A stretch of 64,000 bases of DNA from the NCBI GenBank assembly GCA_964624635.1, contig CAZUXM010000007.1:16367-80366 (forward strand). Direction: 5' to 3'. This DNA is from JANWKQ01 sp964624635. Lineage in GTDB: Bacteria; Bacteroidota; Bacteroidia; CAIKAF01. Position 1 is the first letter of the stretch. Each line of letters starts with the position of its first letter. This document shows positions 8,480-16,728 of this stretch, one piece after another. The notes beneath the pieces are model-generated. The model did not search any database and was not told the origin of the DNA. It saw only the letters and a program-made list of their open reading frames with translations. The position numbers were made by a program, and so were the translations under genes.

Positions 8480-8977
8480 ATGAAGAACAAGTTTACACTT
8501 TTTTTATTCATCATACTAAGTATATCCTCCGGATTTTCTCATCCATATTTTGTAAGTTCTACAGAAATACGAATACATCCTGATAAAAACAGTTTTGATA
8601 TTAGCTGTAGCATGTTTACCGATGATTTAGAATCTGCACTGAAATCAATTTATGCCAACAAGCTTGACATCAAAAAAAACATTGGTGCTCAAGAATTATT
8701 GGACATAATATTTACCTACGTTGAAAAGAGATTAGAAATAAAAATAGGAGGAGAAAAACAAATATACACATTGGTGGGCTGTGAAAATCAGGAAGAATCA
8801 ACCTGGTGTTATTTAGAAGGTAAAATTACTAACCAAACCAAAAATATTTCAATAAGCAATAGTATTCTCTTCGATTTTTTAGATGAACAAACCAATATGG
8901 TGCATGTATACTGGGGGGACGAAAGACAAAGCAGTAAACTAAACAATCCGGCAAAAACAGCGGAGTTTAATTTTTAA
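8480..8977 (+). CDS. DUF6702 family secreted protein
   Basis: A 165-residue protein with a signal peptide (MKNKFTLFLFIILSISSGFS) followed at once by HPYFVSSTEIRIHPDKNSF. An initial HPxxVS(x)TEI motif is the signature of the DUF6702 family found across Bacteroidota, usually beside M1 metallopeptidase genes. The mature part is small and beta-rich (FTYVEKRLEIKIGGEKQ, and CENQEESTWCYLEG with two Cys). It is divergent from the HupE/UreJ gene and 19 bases before the exonuclease gene. No biochemical role is known; a periplasmic location is expected. The immediately post-signal His-Pro is notable because an N-terminal His can bind copper, but this is speculation. Confidence 0.8.
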   Translation: MKNKFTLFLFIILSISSGFSHPYFVSSTEIRIHPDKNSFDISCSMFTDDLESALKSIYANKLDIKKNIGAQELLDIIFTYVEKRLEIKIGGEKQIYTLVGCENQEESTWCYLEGKITNQTKNISISNSILFDFLDEQTNMVHVYWGDERQSSKLNNPAKTAEFNF

Positions 8978-8996
8978 CCAACACTACACTCAAATC

Positions 8997-9710
8997 ATGC
9001 TGAATGATATAAAAAAAGAAAATATTTTATTTATTGACGTCGAAACCGTACCTCAATACAAATCCTACGAAGCTTTACCAGAATCTAAAAAGAAATTCTG
9101 GGACCATAAGGCATCCTTATTGTCAAAATCAGAAGAACAAACGGCAGAAGCTTTATATGAAAGAGCCGGAATATATAGCGAATTTGGAAAAGTAGTTTGT
9201 ATCAGCTGCGGTTACATTAAAACCGTGGAGGGAAACTCGCAGCTTTTTATTAAATCTTTTTATGGTCATGATGAAAGATCCGTTTTAACCGGGTTTAGTG
9301 ATATGATTTCAAAAATGTCGGCCTCTTGGTTCCTCTGTGCCCATAATGGTAAAGAATTTGATTTTCCGTATCTATGTAGAAGAATGGTGATTAGTGGTTT
9401 GCCGATTCCTACCATGCTTGACCTTGCCGGTAAAAAGCCCTGGGAGGTAAAACACTTAGATACCATGGAACTTTGGAAATTTGGTGATTATAAGAGTTTC
9501 GTTTCCCTGGATTTATTGGCAGATATTTTTAATATTCCATCACCCAAAGATGATATTGATGGTAGCATGGTTCGCAAGGTATATTATGAAGAGAACAACC
9601 TTGACAGGATAGTAGAATATTGTGCCAAAGATGTGATAACCTTAACCCAAATACTTTTACGTTTTAAAGGAGAGCCCTCTATTGATAGTGATCAAATAAA
9701 AATTAGTTGA
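8997..9710 (+). CDS. 3'-5' exonuclease related to the PolB proofreading domain
   Basis: A 237-residue stand-alone DEDDy exonuclease. Motif I is FIDVETVP (Asp and Glu), motif II is CAHNGKEFDFPYLCRR (Asn and Asp), and motif III is YCAKDVITL (Tyr and Asp), so all four metal ligands and the Tyr are present. The spacing and length fit the ribonuclease-H-like family annotated as predicted 3'-5' exonuclease related to PolB. It would act on single-stranded DNA or RNA ends in the cytoplasm, in repair or turnover. It overlaps the next lipoprotein gene by one base (TGATG) and lies 19 bases after DUF6702, so it is probably part of an 8480-11956 operon. Confidence 0.88.
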   Translation: MLNDIKKENILFIDVETVPQYKSYEALPESKKKFWDHKASLLSKSEEQTAEALYERAGIYSEFGKVVCISCGYIKTVEGNSQLFIKSFYGHDERSVLTGFSDMISKMSASWFLCAHNGKEFDFPYLCRRMVISGLPIPTMLDLAGKKPWEVKHLDTMELWKFGDYKSFVSLDLLADIFNIPSPKDDIDGSMVRKVYYEENNLDRIVEYCAKDVITLTQILLRFKGEPSIDSDQIKIS

Positions 9711-10219
9711 TGAAAAGAAATGTAGTTGTTGTTTTATTGTTGTTTTTATATTCCTGTGGAAGTGGAAAACCTTTTGAAAAAAGGATAGACAGTGTATTAG
9801 GGTCTAACGACTTCAGGGGCTTTAAATTAGGTGACAGCTACAATAAGGTAATGAAAGATGAAAACAGTAAATACCTACAGTTTCCTGATAGTAATGTTTT
9901 AAAATACAGGTATGAGGTATCGGATTCTGAAGAATATCATTGGGCCTATATTTTTAATGAGGATAAGATTATGCGAATACAGTTTGATGCATATTTAGGT
10001 GACCCTTCGGATGGAAGTATTTATTGCAAAAAAGCCAAAACCAAGATTCAAAAAAACTGGGGCTCTCCCAAAGAGGATAGTTGGGCCATCAGCTGGGAAA
10101 AAGACGGAAAAAGACTGGATCTAATTGATGAGGGTCCAATTGTTTCTATGGGAAAAGTAAAGATGATGATATATTATATTGGCGACACAACCGTTCAAAA
10201 CTATATTCCTGATTTATAA
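9710..10219 (+). CDS. Small lipoprotein, unrecognised
   Basis: The ATG at 9710 overlaps the preceding TGA by one base and gives 169 residues; an in-frame TTG three bases earlier is less likely. The N-terminus MKRNVVVVLLLFLYSCGSGK has a lipoprotein signal with lipobox LYSC, so the mature protein should be membrane anchored. The body (FRGFKLGDSYNKVMKDE, a WAYIF strand, and SPKEDSWAISWEKDGKRL) resembles short beta-rich proteins in which a KLGDS-type phrase opens the domain, but I do not recognise a family. It abuts the ABC ATPase gene with no spacing (TAA followed directly by ATG). The same operon may link it to the exonuclease and transporter, without clear meaning. Confidence 0.7.
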   Translation: MKRNVVVVLLLFLYSCGSGKPFEKRIDSVLGSNDFRGFKLGDSYNKVMKDENSKYLQFPDSNVLKYRYEVSDSEEYHWAYIFNEDKIMRIQFDAYLGDPSDGSIYCKKAKTKIQKNWGSPKEDSWAISWEKDGKRLDLIDEGPIVSMGKVKMMIYYIGDTTVQNYIPDL

Positions 10220-11956
10220 ATGAGCCAACTGTTGGAGATAAAAAATCTGGTTACCACTTTTAAAACGGAAGATAGGTTATTCACGGCTGTTAATAATATC
10301 TCATTCTCCGTTAATAAAGGAGAAACCTTGGCAGTGGTTGGAGAATCCGGTTCGGGAAAATCTGTTACTTCATTATCTGTTATGAGGTTATTAAATGAAA
10401 AAACCTCTTTTTTATCGGGTCAAGTTTTGTTCGGTGAAGAAAAAATCAATCTTTTACAGCTCAACGAGGATCAAATAAGAAAATATCGGGGAAAAGAGAT
10501 CTCGATGATTTTTCAGGAGCCTATGACTTCTTTAAATCCTGTGATTACTTGTGGTGAACAGGTGGCAGAGGCATTGAGGTTACATTTAGGGATGAGCCGA
10601 AAAGAAGCTAAAGAAAAAACCATTCGGCTTTTTGAAAAAGTAAAATTACCTCGTCCGGAGGCTATGTATAGATCTTATCCACATCAAATAAGCGGAGGGC
10701 AAAAACAACGGGTAATGATAGCTATGGCCATTAGTTGTAATCCTTCATTATTGATTGCAGATGAGCCCACAACCGCTTTGGATGTAACTGTACAAAAAAA
10801 CATTTTGGAGCTGTTAAAAGAGCTGCAGGATGAATTAAAAATGGGGATGATATTTATTACCCACGATTTGGGGGTTGTTGCAGAATTTGCACACAAGGTG
10901 GCTATTATGTACAAGGGAAATATTGTTGAAGCCGGAACAGTACAAGAAATTTTTACTAATCCTCAACACCCATATACCAAAGGTTTGTTGGCATGTCGCC
11001 CGAACCTACAACTACGATTGAAAAAACTACCCACCATCAATGATTTTATGAAGGAAAATGAAGATGGTAGTTTTGAATCTACTGATTATTCTTTTTCTAG
11101 CGATAATTTCAATCAAGTTGAGTTGTTGGAAGAAAGAAAAATAAGATTGGAAAAACTGTATCAACAAAAACCAGTACTGCAGTTAAAAAACATCCAAAAA
11201 ACTTTTAGCATCAAAGGCTTGGGGCTGAAAAAAGAAAATTTGATTGCTGTAAATAATGTGAGTTTTGATGTTTATCCTGGAGAAACGTTGGGGTTGGTGG
11301 GGGAAAGCGGTTGCGGAAAATCAACACTGGGAAAAATTATTTTACGACTCCTTGATCCGGATAATGGAGAGATTAATTATCAGGGTAAAAATATTCGTGA
11401 TTTGGGGGCGGGTGAAATGAGAAGATTAAGAAAAAAAATGCAGGTAATTTTTCAAGACCCCTACTCTTCTTTGAACCCTATTATGCGAATTGGCGATGCT
11501 ATTGTTGAACCTATGTTGGTTCATAACATCTATCCAAATAGAAAGGCATGTGAAAATGCAACTATTGAATTGTTGGAAAAGGTTGGATTAAAATCGGAAC
11601 ACTTTAACAGATATCCTCACGAATTTAGCGGCGGGCAGCGTCAAAGAATTGTTATTGCTAGGGCATTGTCTGTTCAGCCGGAATTTATCATTTGTGACGA
11701 ATGTGTGTCTGCTCTTGATGTAAGTGTACAGGCGCAAGTAATCAATTTATTACAGGATCTGAAAAAAGAGAAACACTTTTCTACCATATTTATTTCGCAT
11801 GACCTTAATGTTGTCAAATACATTAGTGATAGAATTGCCGTAATGAATCAAGGTAAAATTGAAGAAATAGGTGATGCTGACGAGATTTACCATCATCCTA
11901 AAACAGCCTATACAAAACACTTGATTGATGCTATTCCGAAATTACAGTTGGTTTAA
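10220..11956 (+). CDS. Fused double-ATPase of an oligopeptide/dipeptide ABC transporter (DppD-DppF type)
   Basis: A 578-residue protein made of two complete nucleotide-binding domains. The first has Walker A GESGSGKS, signature SGGQKQR and Walker B LLIADEPTTALD; the second has GESGCGKS, SGGQRQR and FIICDECVSALDVS. Each is followed by the oligopeptide-type tail (TNPQHPYTKGLLACRP; HHPKTAYTKHLIDAIP) typical of OppD/OppF and DppD/DppF. The fusion is common for this family in Bacteroidota. The second Walker B carries Cys where Pro is usual (DEC rather than DEP), which should not abolish activity. No permease or binding protein is encoded nearby, so its partners lie elsewhere. Cytoplasmic face of the inner membrane. 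Confidence 0.93.
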   Translation: MSQLLEIKNLVTTFKTEDRLFTAVNNISFSVNKGETLAVVGESGSGKSVTSLSVMRLLNEKTSFLSGQVLFGEEKINLLQLNEDQIRKYRGKEISMIFQEPMTSLNPVITCGEQVAEALRLHLGMSRKEAKEKTIRLFEKVKLPRPEAMYRSYPHQISGGQKQRVMIAMAISCNPSLLIADEPTTALDVTVQKNILELLKELQDELKMGMIFITHDLGVVAEFAHKVAIMYKGNIVEAGTVQEIFTNPQHPYTKGLLACRPNLQLRLKKLPTINDFMKENEDGSFESTDYSFSSDNFNQVELLEERKIRLEKLYQQKPVLQLKNIQKTFSIKGLGLKKENLIAVNNVSFDVYPGETLGLVGESGCGKSTLGKIILRLLDPDNGEINYQGKNIRDLGAGEMRRLRKKMQVIFQDPYSSLNPIMRIGDAIVEPMLVHNIYPNRKACENATIELLEKVGLKSEHFNRYPHEFSGGQRQRIVIARALSVQPEFIICDECVSALDVSVQAQVINLLQDLKKEKHFSTIFISHDLNVVKYISDRIAVMNQGKIEEIGDADEIYHHPKTAYTKHLIDAIPKLQLV

Positions 11957-11970
11957 TTAGCTTTGCCATT

Positions 11971-12459
11971 ATGAAAATACCGTATCCCATGTTGATAATA
12001 TTATTGGCTTTTTCCTGCGGAACCAAACAAAAGCCAAAACAAAAAAATCAACCGATTGTAAAAACAGACTCTACCTCAGTTGTAACTAAAGTTGATAAGC
12101 CTTATTTACGTAAACGCCCTGAAGAGTTTAAAGAGTTTTTTATGTTAACAGATGTGGTTCCTTTTACAGGAAAGGTGGCAAAAAAAAAGGATGTGAAAAA
12201 CAAAGATGCCGTATTTAATATGGATAGTAAAAATGATCCTTCACACCAAGCATTAAACATCCGATTACCTTTTTATGCATTCCTAAAACAGCCTAATGAC
12301 CAAACTGGTTTATTTGTTGCTGTAATGCAAGCCGAAACATTAAAAGGAGACACTATGCTAGGCTATAAACAAGCCAATGGCTTGTTTGGTTTTTGTAACC
12401 CCAGTCAATTAGACTATTTTGAATCGCAGAAGGCTTCTGTATTTAAAACCCTCAACTAG
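11971..12459 (+). CDS. Small lipoprotein, unrecognised
   Basis: A 162-residue protein starting MKIPYPMLIILLAFSCGTKQ, a lipoprotein signal with lipobox AFSC, followed by a Lys/Gln-rich linker (KQKPKQKNQPIVKTDST). The rest (RPEEFKEFFMLTDVVPFTG, a LRLPFYAFLKQ-like strand and GYKQANGLFGFCNPSQLDYF) gives no family match I recognise. A TAGCTTTG box at 11958-11965 ends five bases before the ATG, so it may have its own promoter with a very short leader. Its 3' end overlaps the convergent purN gene by four bases. Confidence 0.65.
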   Translation: MKIPYPMLIILLAFSCGTKQKPKQKNQPIVKTDSTSVVTKVDKPYLRKRPEEFKEFFMLTDVVPFTGKVAKKKDVKNKDAVFNMDSKNDPSHQALNIRLPFYAFLKQPNDQTGLFVAVMQAETLKGDTMLGYKQANGLFGFCNPSQLDYFESQKASVFKTLN

Positions 12460-13028
12460 GCTGTAATCCACTTTTCGATGGTAGAAGCAAAAAACTCATG
12501 CTCTAATTGTTGTACTTTCTGGGCAATTTCTTCTATGGATTCGGACCCCGTTAGTTCTGTTTTTTTCTGCAATAATATTTCACCTTTATCATATTGTTCA
12601 TTAACCAAGTGAATTGTTATTCCCGTTTCCTTTTCGCCTGACTCTTTTACCGCTTTATGCACATGATTTCCATACATACCTTTTCCGCCGAATTTGGGTA
12701 ATAACGAAGGGTGAATATTGATAATCCTGTTTGAATACTTTTTTATTAGCTCTTGTGGTATAAGCAACAAAAAGCCCGCTAAAACAACATGGGTAACCCC
12801 CCTTTTAACCAGCTCATCAATAACCAATGATGATTGATAAAACTCATCTCTTGAAAATATCAAAGTATTAATCCCCTCAGAGTTTGCTATATTGATGGCA
12901 CCAGCTGTTTTTTTATTGGAGCATAAAAGTTTTATGCGGATATTGGGATGATTGTGGAAGTATTCAATCACCTTTTGGGCATTCGACCCGGTACCTGATG
13001 CAAATATGGCTATAACTGCCTGTTCCAT
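12456..13028 (-). CDS. purN: Phosphoribosylglycinamide formyltransferase
   Basis: A 190-residue GAR transformylase, which adds the formyl group from 10-formyl-THF to glycinamide ribonucleotide in step three of purine synthesis. The phosphate loop FASGTGSNAQKVIEYF and the folate site NIHPSLLPKFGGKGMYG are intact; the catalytic triad is Asn-His in INIHPSLLP and Asp in EQYDKGEIL. Length is normal for the family. It converges on the lipoprotein gene with a four-base overlap and is divergent from the small membrane protein gene at 13109. No other purine gene is present in the window. Confidence 0.95.
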   Translation of the reverse strand: MEQAVIAIFASGTGSNAQKVIEYFHNHPNIRIKLLCSNKKTAGAINIANSEGINTLIFSRDEFYQSSLVIDELVKRGVTHVVLAGFLLLIPQELIKKYSNRIINIHPSLLPKFGGKGMYGNHVHKAVKESGEKETGITIHLVNEQYDKGEILLQKKTELTGSESIEEIAQKVQQLEHEFFASTIEKWITA

Positions 13029-13060
13029 TGAGGCTTCAAAGATAGTTTTTTGTCCTTTTA

Positions 13061-13091
13061 TTTGGTCGATATCTAAAATCCCCTACTTTTG
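13061..13091 (+). promoter_or_regulatory. Bacteroidota-type promoter TTTG-N19-TACTTTTG
   Basis: TTTG at 13061-13064 and TACTTTTG at 13084-13091 are separated by 19 bases, an excellent match to the TTG-N17-23-TAnnTTTG consensus of the Bacteroidota primary sigma factor. It would drive the small membrane-protein gene starting at 13109, with a leader of about 12 bases. Confidence 0.7.
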
Positions 13092-13108
13092 TTCTAAATT
13101 CTTTTACT

Positions 13109-13285
13109 ATGGATTGGCTATTTAGACCTATAGGACAATTTTTTGAGTGGTGTTTTGGCGGCATCACTGCTTTAAACTGGAAATTCGATTTATTTATTTG
13201 TTTTGTATTCACTGTATTAACTCTTTACTGGTTCCAACAAATCTGGAAACACCGTCATAACGACAAGGGGTTATTTAAGAAATAA
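13109..13285 (+). CDS. Small single-pass membrane protein (58 aa), DUF6341-like
   Basis: An ATG at 13109 opens a 58-codon frame that ends with TAA at 13283-13285. The product begins MDWLFRPIGQFFEWCFGGI, has one hydrophobic helix (FDLFICFVFTVLTLYWF) and a basic tail (WKHRHNDKGLFKK). Small proteins with this shape, including a helix followed by YW and a charged end, are found in Bacteroidota under names such as DUF6341 and tend to lie near purine or pyrimidine salvage genes, matching purN next door. A well-formed promoter precedes it and a terminator follows, which supports it being a real monocistronic gene. Function unknown. Confidence 0.6.
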   Translation: MDWLFRPIGQFFEWCFGGITALNWKFDLFICFVFTVLTLYWFQQIWKHRHNDKGLFKK

Positions 13286-13311
13286 TATTCCTACAAGTTT
13301 TTTTTAATTTT

Positions 13312-13346
13312 CCCATCCTGGTAGTAATACAAGGGTGGGTTTTTTA
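13312..13346 (+). terminator. Intrinsic terminator after the 58-aa membrane protein gene
   Basis: CCCATCCT at 13312-13319 pairs with AGGGTGGG at 13332-13339 (one T-G pair), followed at once by six Ts. It is 27 bases after the stop codon. Confidence 0.7.
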
Positions 13347-13383
13347 TTAACTGTTTGTTCATTTTAGAAGTGCTTTCATTTCG

Positions 13384-13391
13384 TATATTTG
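13384..13391 (+). promoter_or_regulatory. TATATTTG -7 box three bases before the PhoD-like gene
   Basis: TATATTTG ends only three bases before the ATG at 13395, implying a leaderless or nearly leaderless transcript. A TTTG lies at 13354-13357, 26 bases upstream of the box, slightly beyond usual spacing. Confidence 0.5.
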
Positions 13392-13394
13392 AGA

Positions 13395-15194
13395 ATGAAA
13401 TCACCCCTAAATTCTCTTTTTATATCATTGTTGTTTTTAACAAGCCAATCATTTTTACACTCTCAAATAACTTATCCGGCTGGAATGTATGGTGATACAA
13501 TCCATGCTCCTTTTTATCATGGGGTAGCTTCCGGAGATCCCCTATCTAATAGTGTAATCATTTGGACAAGAATAACTCCTGATTCTGCAAATTTTACCCC
13601 ACTCAATGTAAACTATGAAGTAGCTACAGACATGGCTTTTACTTCAGTGATTAGTTCAGGCTCTGTTGCTACAGATAGTTCTGTTGATTGGACCGTTAAA
13701 AAAGATGTAATGGGTCTTTCTCCAAATACAATCTACTATTATCGTTTTAATGATGGCTCAAGTAATTATAGTTATATTGGAAAAACACGTACGGCACCCA
13801 CTGGTGCTGTTTCGGAACTGAAGTTTGCTATTTTTTCATGCAGCAGTGTTTTTTCCGGTTTTTTTAATGGGTATGCACGTGTGGCTGATAAGGCCGATAG
13901 CATTAATGCGGCAATACATTTGGGAGATTATATATATGATTTTGTAGACGCGGATGAACAAATAAGAGTTCCCAACCCATATCCAACCGTACCAACAACA
14001 TTAAACGGATGGAGAGACCGACATGAATATTACCTGATGGACCCTGATTTAAGAAGGGCAAGAGCCTCCTTACCCTGGATATGTATATGGGATAATCACG
14101 ATCAGGATTGCGGAGGAGATGATGCCTGTTTATTTGAGGGGGGTAATAAGGCTTTTCTTGAATGGTTGCCGGTAAGGGTTCCGGATAGTACAGATATGCT
14201 TAATTTATATCGTACAATCAATTACGGGGATATGGCTGATATTATTATGACAGATGCATTGATGTTCAGACATACAGATACTCTATCGAATGGAGAGTAT
14301 AATATGCTGGGGGGTACACAATTTAACTGGCTAGAACAACAATTAATCAACTCAACCGCTAAGTGGAAGTTGGTGGCACAACAACGCATGATAGGGGGTT
14401 GGTATACCAATGGAATTGCTCCATGGTTACTTGATCTTTTGCCCAATGCCGGAGCTGTTTTTGATGATGGTTCCTGGGATGGATTCCCTGCATCCAAAGC
14501 TCGTTTGTTTAATTATGTAAGAACAAACTTCATCAATAACATGATTGTTTTAAGCGGTGATGCACACGTTTCAATAGCACAAGACTTGGTTGAAGACCCA
14601 TTTAATACAAGTATGTATGATGCAGAATCAGGAATGGGATCTGTTGGTGTAGAATTTTTACCAACTAGTATCAGTCGTGGTAATATGGATGAATCGGGCG
14701 CTCCTATTGATTTATTTAATACAATTAATGAAATTGATAAATCGGCTAATCCTCAACATCAGTTTGCCGATCTTTTTAATCACGGTTATGGTATATTACA
14801 TTTAAAAGAAGACAGTACCATTGCTCAATTTTGGTATTCCCATATACTTCAACAAGATCTTTTTGATTCATTGGGAGCAACTTTGGTGGTAAAAGATGCA
14901 GAAAACCATTGGTCAAGAACTTCCGGATTTTCTTCGGTAAACGAATCTTTAAGCACAGGGTTTATTTTGTTCCCGAATCCAGCTGAAGACCAAATTACGT
15001 TACATTTTAAAGACCCATTGGATGTAGGTACCACTATAGAAATTATAGATGCTTTTGGAAGGGTTTTTATGCGTTTTAAAGATCCTGTCTTTACTAATGG
15101 TAATTTACACACGATTAATGTTAATACTCTTCCCTCGGGTCTATATTTCGTTAGGGTGGGCAATTGGGTTGCCCGAAAGTTTATTAAAAACTAA
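13395..15194 (+). CDS. phoD: PhoD-like alkaline phosphatase with T9SS sorting domain
   Basis: A 599-residue secreted phosphodiesterase/phosphatase. The ATG at 13395 is preferred over the TTG at 13389 because it begins the signal peptide (MKSPLNSLFISLLFLTSQSF). The N-terminal domain with FYHGVASGDPLSNSVIIWTR is the PhoD N-terminal beta domain. Metal-site motifs follow in the catalytic domain: HLGDYIYDF, WDNHDQD and VLSGDAHVS. The last ~80 residues (FILFPNPAEDQITLHF to VARKFIKN) are a type A T9SS signal, so the enzyme should reach the cell surface or be released. It would free phosphate from organic esters, most useful under phosphate limitation; no Pho-box was identified. A perfect terminator follows. 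Confidence 0.92.
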   Translation: MKSPLNSLFISLLFLTSQSFLHSQITYPAGMYGDTIHAPFYHGVASGDPLSNSVIIWTRITPDSANFTPLNVNYEVATDMAFTSVISSGSVATDSSVDWTVKKDVMGLSPNTIYYYRFNDGSSNYSYIGKTRTAPTGAVSELKFAIFSCSSVFSGFFNGYARVADKADSINAAIHLGDYIYDFVDADEQIRVPNPYPTVPTTLNGWRDRHEYYLMDPDLRRARASLPWICIWDNHDQDCGGDDACLFEGGNKAFLEWLPVRVPDSTDMLNLYRTINYGDMADIIMTDALMFRHTDTLSNGEYNMLGGTQFNWLEQQLINSTAKWKLVAQQRMIGGWYTNGIAPWLLDLLPNAGAVFDDGSWDGFPASKARLFNYVRTNFINNMIVLSGDAHVSIAQDLVEDPFNTSMYDAESGMGSVGVEFLPTSISRGNMDESGAPIDLFNTINEIDKSANPQHQFADLFNHGYGILHLKEDSTIAQFWYSHILQQDLFDSLGATLVVKDAENHWSRTSGFSSVNESLSTGFILFPNPAEDQITLHFKDPLDVGTTIEIIDAFGRVFMRFKDPVFTNGNLHTINVNTLPSGLYFVRVGNWVARKFIKN

Positions 15195-15210
15195 CTGTAC
15201 TTAAAAACAA

Positions 15211-15242
15211 AAAAACCGACGAGTATCTACTCGTCGGTTTTT
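15211..15242. terminator. Bidirectional terminator between convergent phoD-like and glutamate dehydrogenase genes
   Basis: A perfect 15-bp inverted repeat: AAAAACCGACGAGTA at 15211-15225 and TACTCGTCGGTTTTT at 15228-15242, with A-tract and T-tract flanks. It can serve the + strand phosphatase gene and the minus-strand dehydrogenase gene. Confidence 0.85.
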
Positions 15243-15266
15243 GAAAATATATACAGAATTTATCTG

Positions 15267-16697
15267 TTATGGGAATACTCCCAGTTTTTCGTAAGAAACA
15301 ACTATTTTATTAATAGCAGTAACAAATGCTGCAGTACGAAGGTCTGTGATTTTTTTGTTTTCTTTCATGGTTTTGATGATTTGCTCTAAAGAGTCAATCA
15401 TGGTTTCTTCCAGTCCAGAATATACTAAATCAATTTCATCAGCACCGTGATCGAGCATTTTACGTTGGGTATTCGTTACTTTTTTACCTGTACTACTTTC
15501 AATAACATCCATTAAGTTGTTATTTAAGTTTTGCTGGTAACGTTTTTCCATACGACCAAAACGAACGTGTGACAAATTCTTCAACCACTCAAAATATGAA
15601 ACGGTAACACCTCCTGCATTCAAATAAATATCAGGAATAATGACTACTTTTTTCTTTAATAATACTTGTTCTGCTTCAGGAGTAACCGGACCGTTTGCCG
15701 CCTCACCTATCAACTTGGTTTTAATTTTTGAAGCATTATCCTTATTAATTTGATTTTCTAAAGCAGCAGGAATTAAAATGTCACACTCTACTTCTAAAAC
15801 ATCAGTATTTACCTTTAGTGTTTNNNNNNNNNNAAGCCCATCTAATGTTGAGTGTTTTTTAAAGTATTCCAAAGCCTCATCAGGATTGATTCCTTTTGTA
15901 TTGGTAATAGCGCTGTTCCACTCTCCTAATCCTACAATGATAGCTCCAGCCTCATGGAAGAATTTTGCTGCATGATACCCCACATTTCCTAAACCTTGTA
16001 CTACCACTTTTTTTCCTTTTATACCCGCCGTTAAACCTAGTGCTTTAGCACGGGTTTCATCCGAAAGATATTGACGTATCCCGTAAAATACTCCTAGTCC
16101 GGTAGCTTCTCTACGACCACGAATACCGCCTTGACCCACTGGTTTACCGGTAACACAACCTAATGCATTCAACTCATTCATGTTAAATGTATTGTAGGTG
16201 TCAACAATCCATCCCATTTCTCTTTCTCCGGTTCCATAATCAGGTGCAGGAACGTCTATACCGGGACCAATAAAGTTTTTCTTGATTAATTCTGATGTAT
16301 AACGACGAGTTATTCTTTCCAACTCTTCTTCGCCATATTTTCTAGGGTTAATCTTCACCCCTCCTTTTGCACCACCAAATGGCACGTCAACAATAGCACA
16401 TTTATAAGTCATCAATGCTGCCAAAGCCATCACCTCATCCTGATTAACATGCTCACTGTATCTGATACCTCCTTTAGTAGGTAATTTGTGGTGACTATGT
16501 TCTACACGGTATCCTTCGATTACCTCATAACCTCCTTTAACTTTAATAGGAAATTTTATTCTGTAAACACTATTACAATACTTAATCTGATCAAGAATTC
16601 CGGGTGTTGTTTTAACAAACTGAGCCGCGTGATCAAAATACTTCAATACGTCATCAAAGAAAGAGTTTTCTCTCTGTAAATCAAGTTTTTTAGCCAT
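15267..16697 (-). CDS. Glu/Leu/Phe/Val family dehydrogenase (glutamate dehydrogenase-like), contains assembly gap
   Basis: About 476 residues with start MAKKLDLQRENSFF at 16697; the frame is open 60 bases further up, but that region is the tail of the upstream gene's spacer. Substrate-site and catalytic motifs are intact: KGGIRYSEHVNQDEVMALA, CAIVDVPFGGAKGG with the catalytic Lys region, and PAPDYGTGEREMGWI. The Rossmann motif GLGNVGYHAAKFFHEAGA follows. It deaminates glutamate to 2-oxoglutarate with NAD(P). Ten Ns at 15824-15833 interrupt it between HSTLDGL and TLKVNTDVLEVECD; the frame is kept with this length, which may be real or arbitrary. Located 31 bases after the TonB receptor gene, same strand. 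Confidence 0.9.
   Translation of the reverse strand: MAKKLDLQRENSFFDDVLKYFDHAAQFVKTTPGILDQIKYCNSVYRIKFPIKVKGGYEVIEGYRVEHSHHKLPTKGGIRYSEHVNQDEVMALAALMTYKCAIVDVPFGGAKGGVKINPRKYGEEELERITRRYTSELIKKNFIGPGIDVPAPDYGTGEREMGWIVDTYNTFNMNELNALGCVTGKPVGQGGIRGRREATGLGVFYGIRQYLSDETRAKALGLTAGIKGKKVVVQGLGNVGYHAAKFFHEAGAIIVGLGEWNSAITNTKGINPDEALEYFKKHSTLDGLXXXXTLKVNTDVLEVECDILIPAALENQINKDNASKIKTKLIGEAANGPVTPEAEQVLLKKKVVIIPDIYLNAGGVTVSYFEWLKNLSHVRFGRMEKRYQQNLNNNLMDVIESSTGKKVTNTQRKMLDHGADEIDLVYSGLEETMIDSLEQIIKTMKENKKITDLRTAAFVTAINKIVVSYEKLGVFP
15824..15833. other. Scaffold gap of ten Ns inside the dehydrogenase gene
   Basis: A run of ten unknown bases replaces about three codons near residue 290. Alignment-free comparison with what the family shows here, a short variable loop before VLEVECDILIPAALE, suggests that little sequence is missing, but ten Ns is also a conventional placeholder length. 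Confidence 0.98.
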
Positions 16698-16728
16698 ATA
16701 ACCATTTTTAGAATGTGCAAATATACAC

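Noticed and set aside
10675..10683. Perfect DnaA-box-like TTATCCACA
   Set aside because: It lies inside the ABC ATPase gene and encodes Tyr-Pro-His, part of the conserved YPHQxSGGQ motif, so coding constraint explains it. No further boxes nearby.
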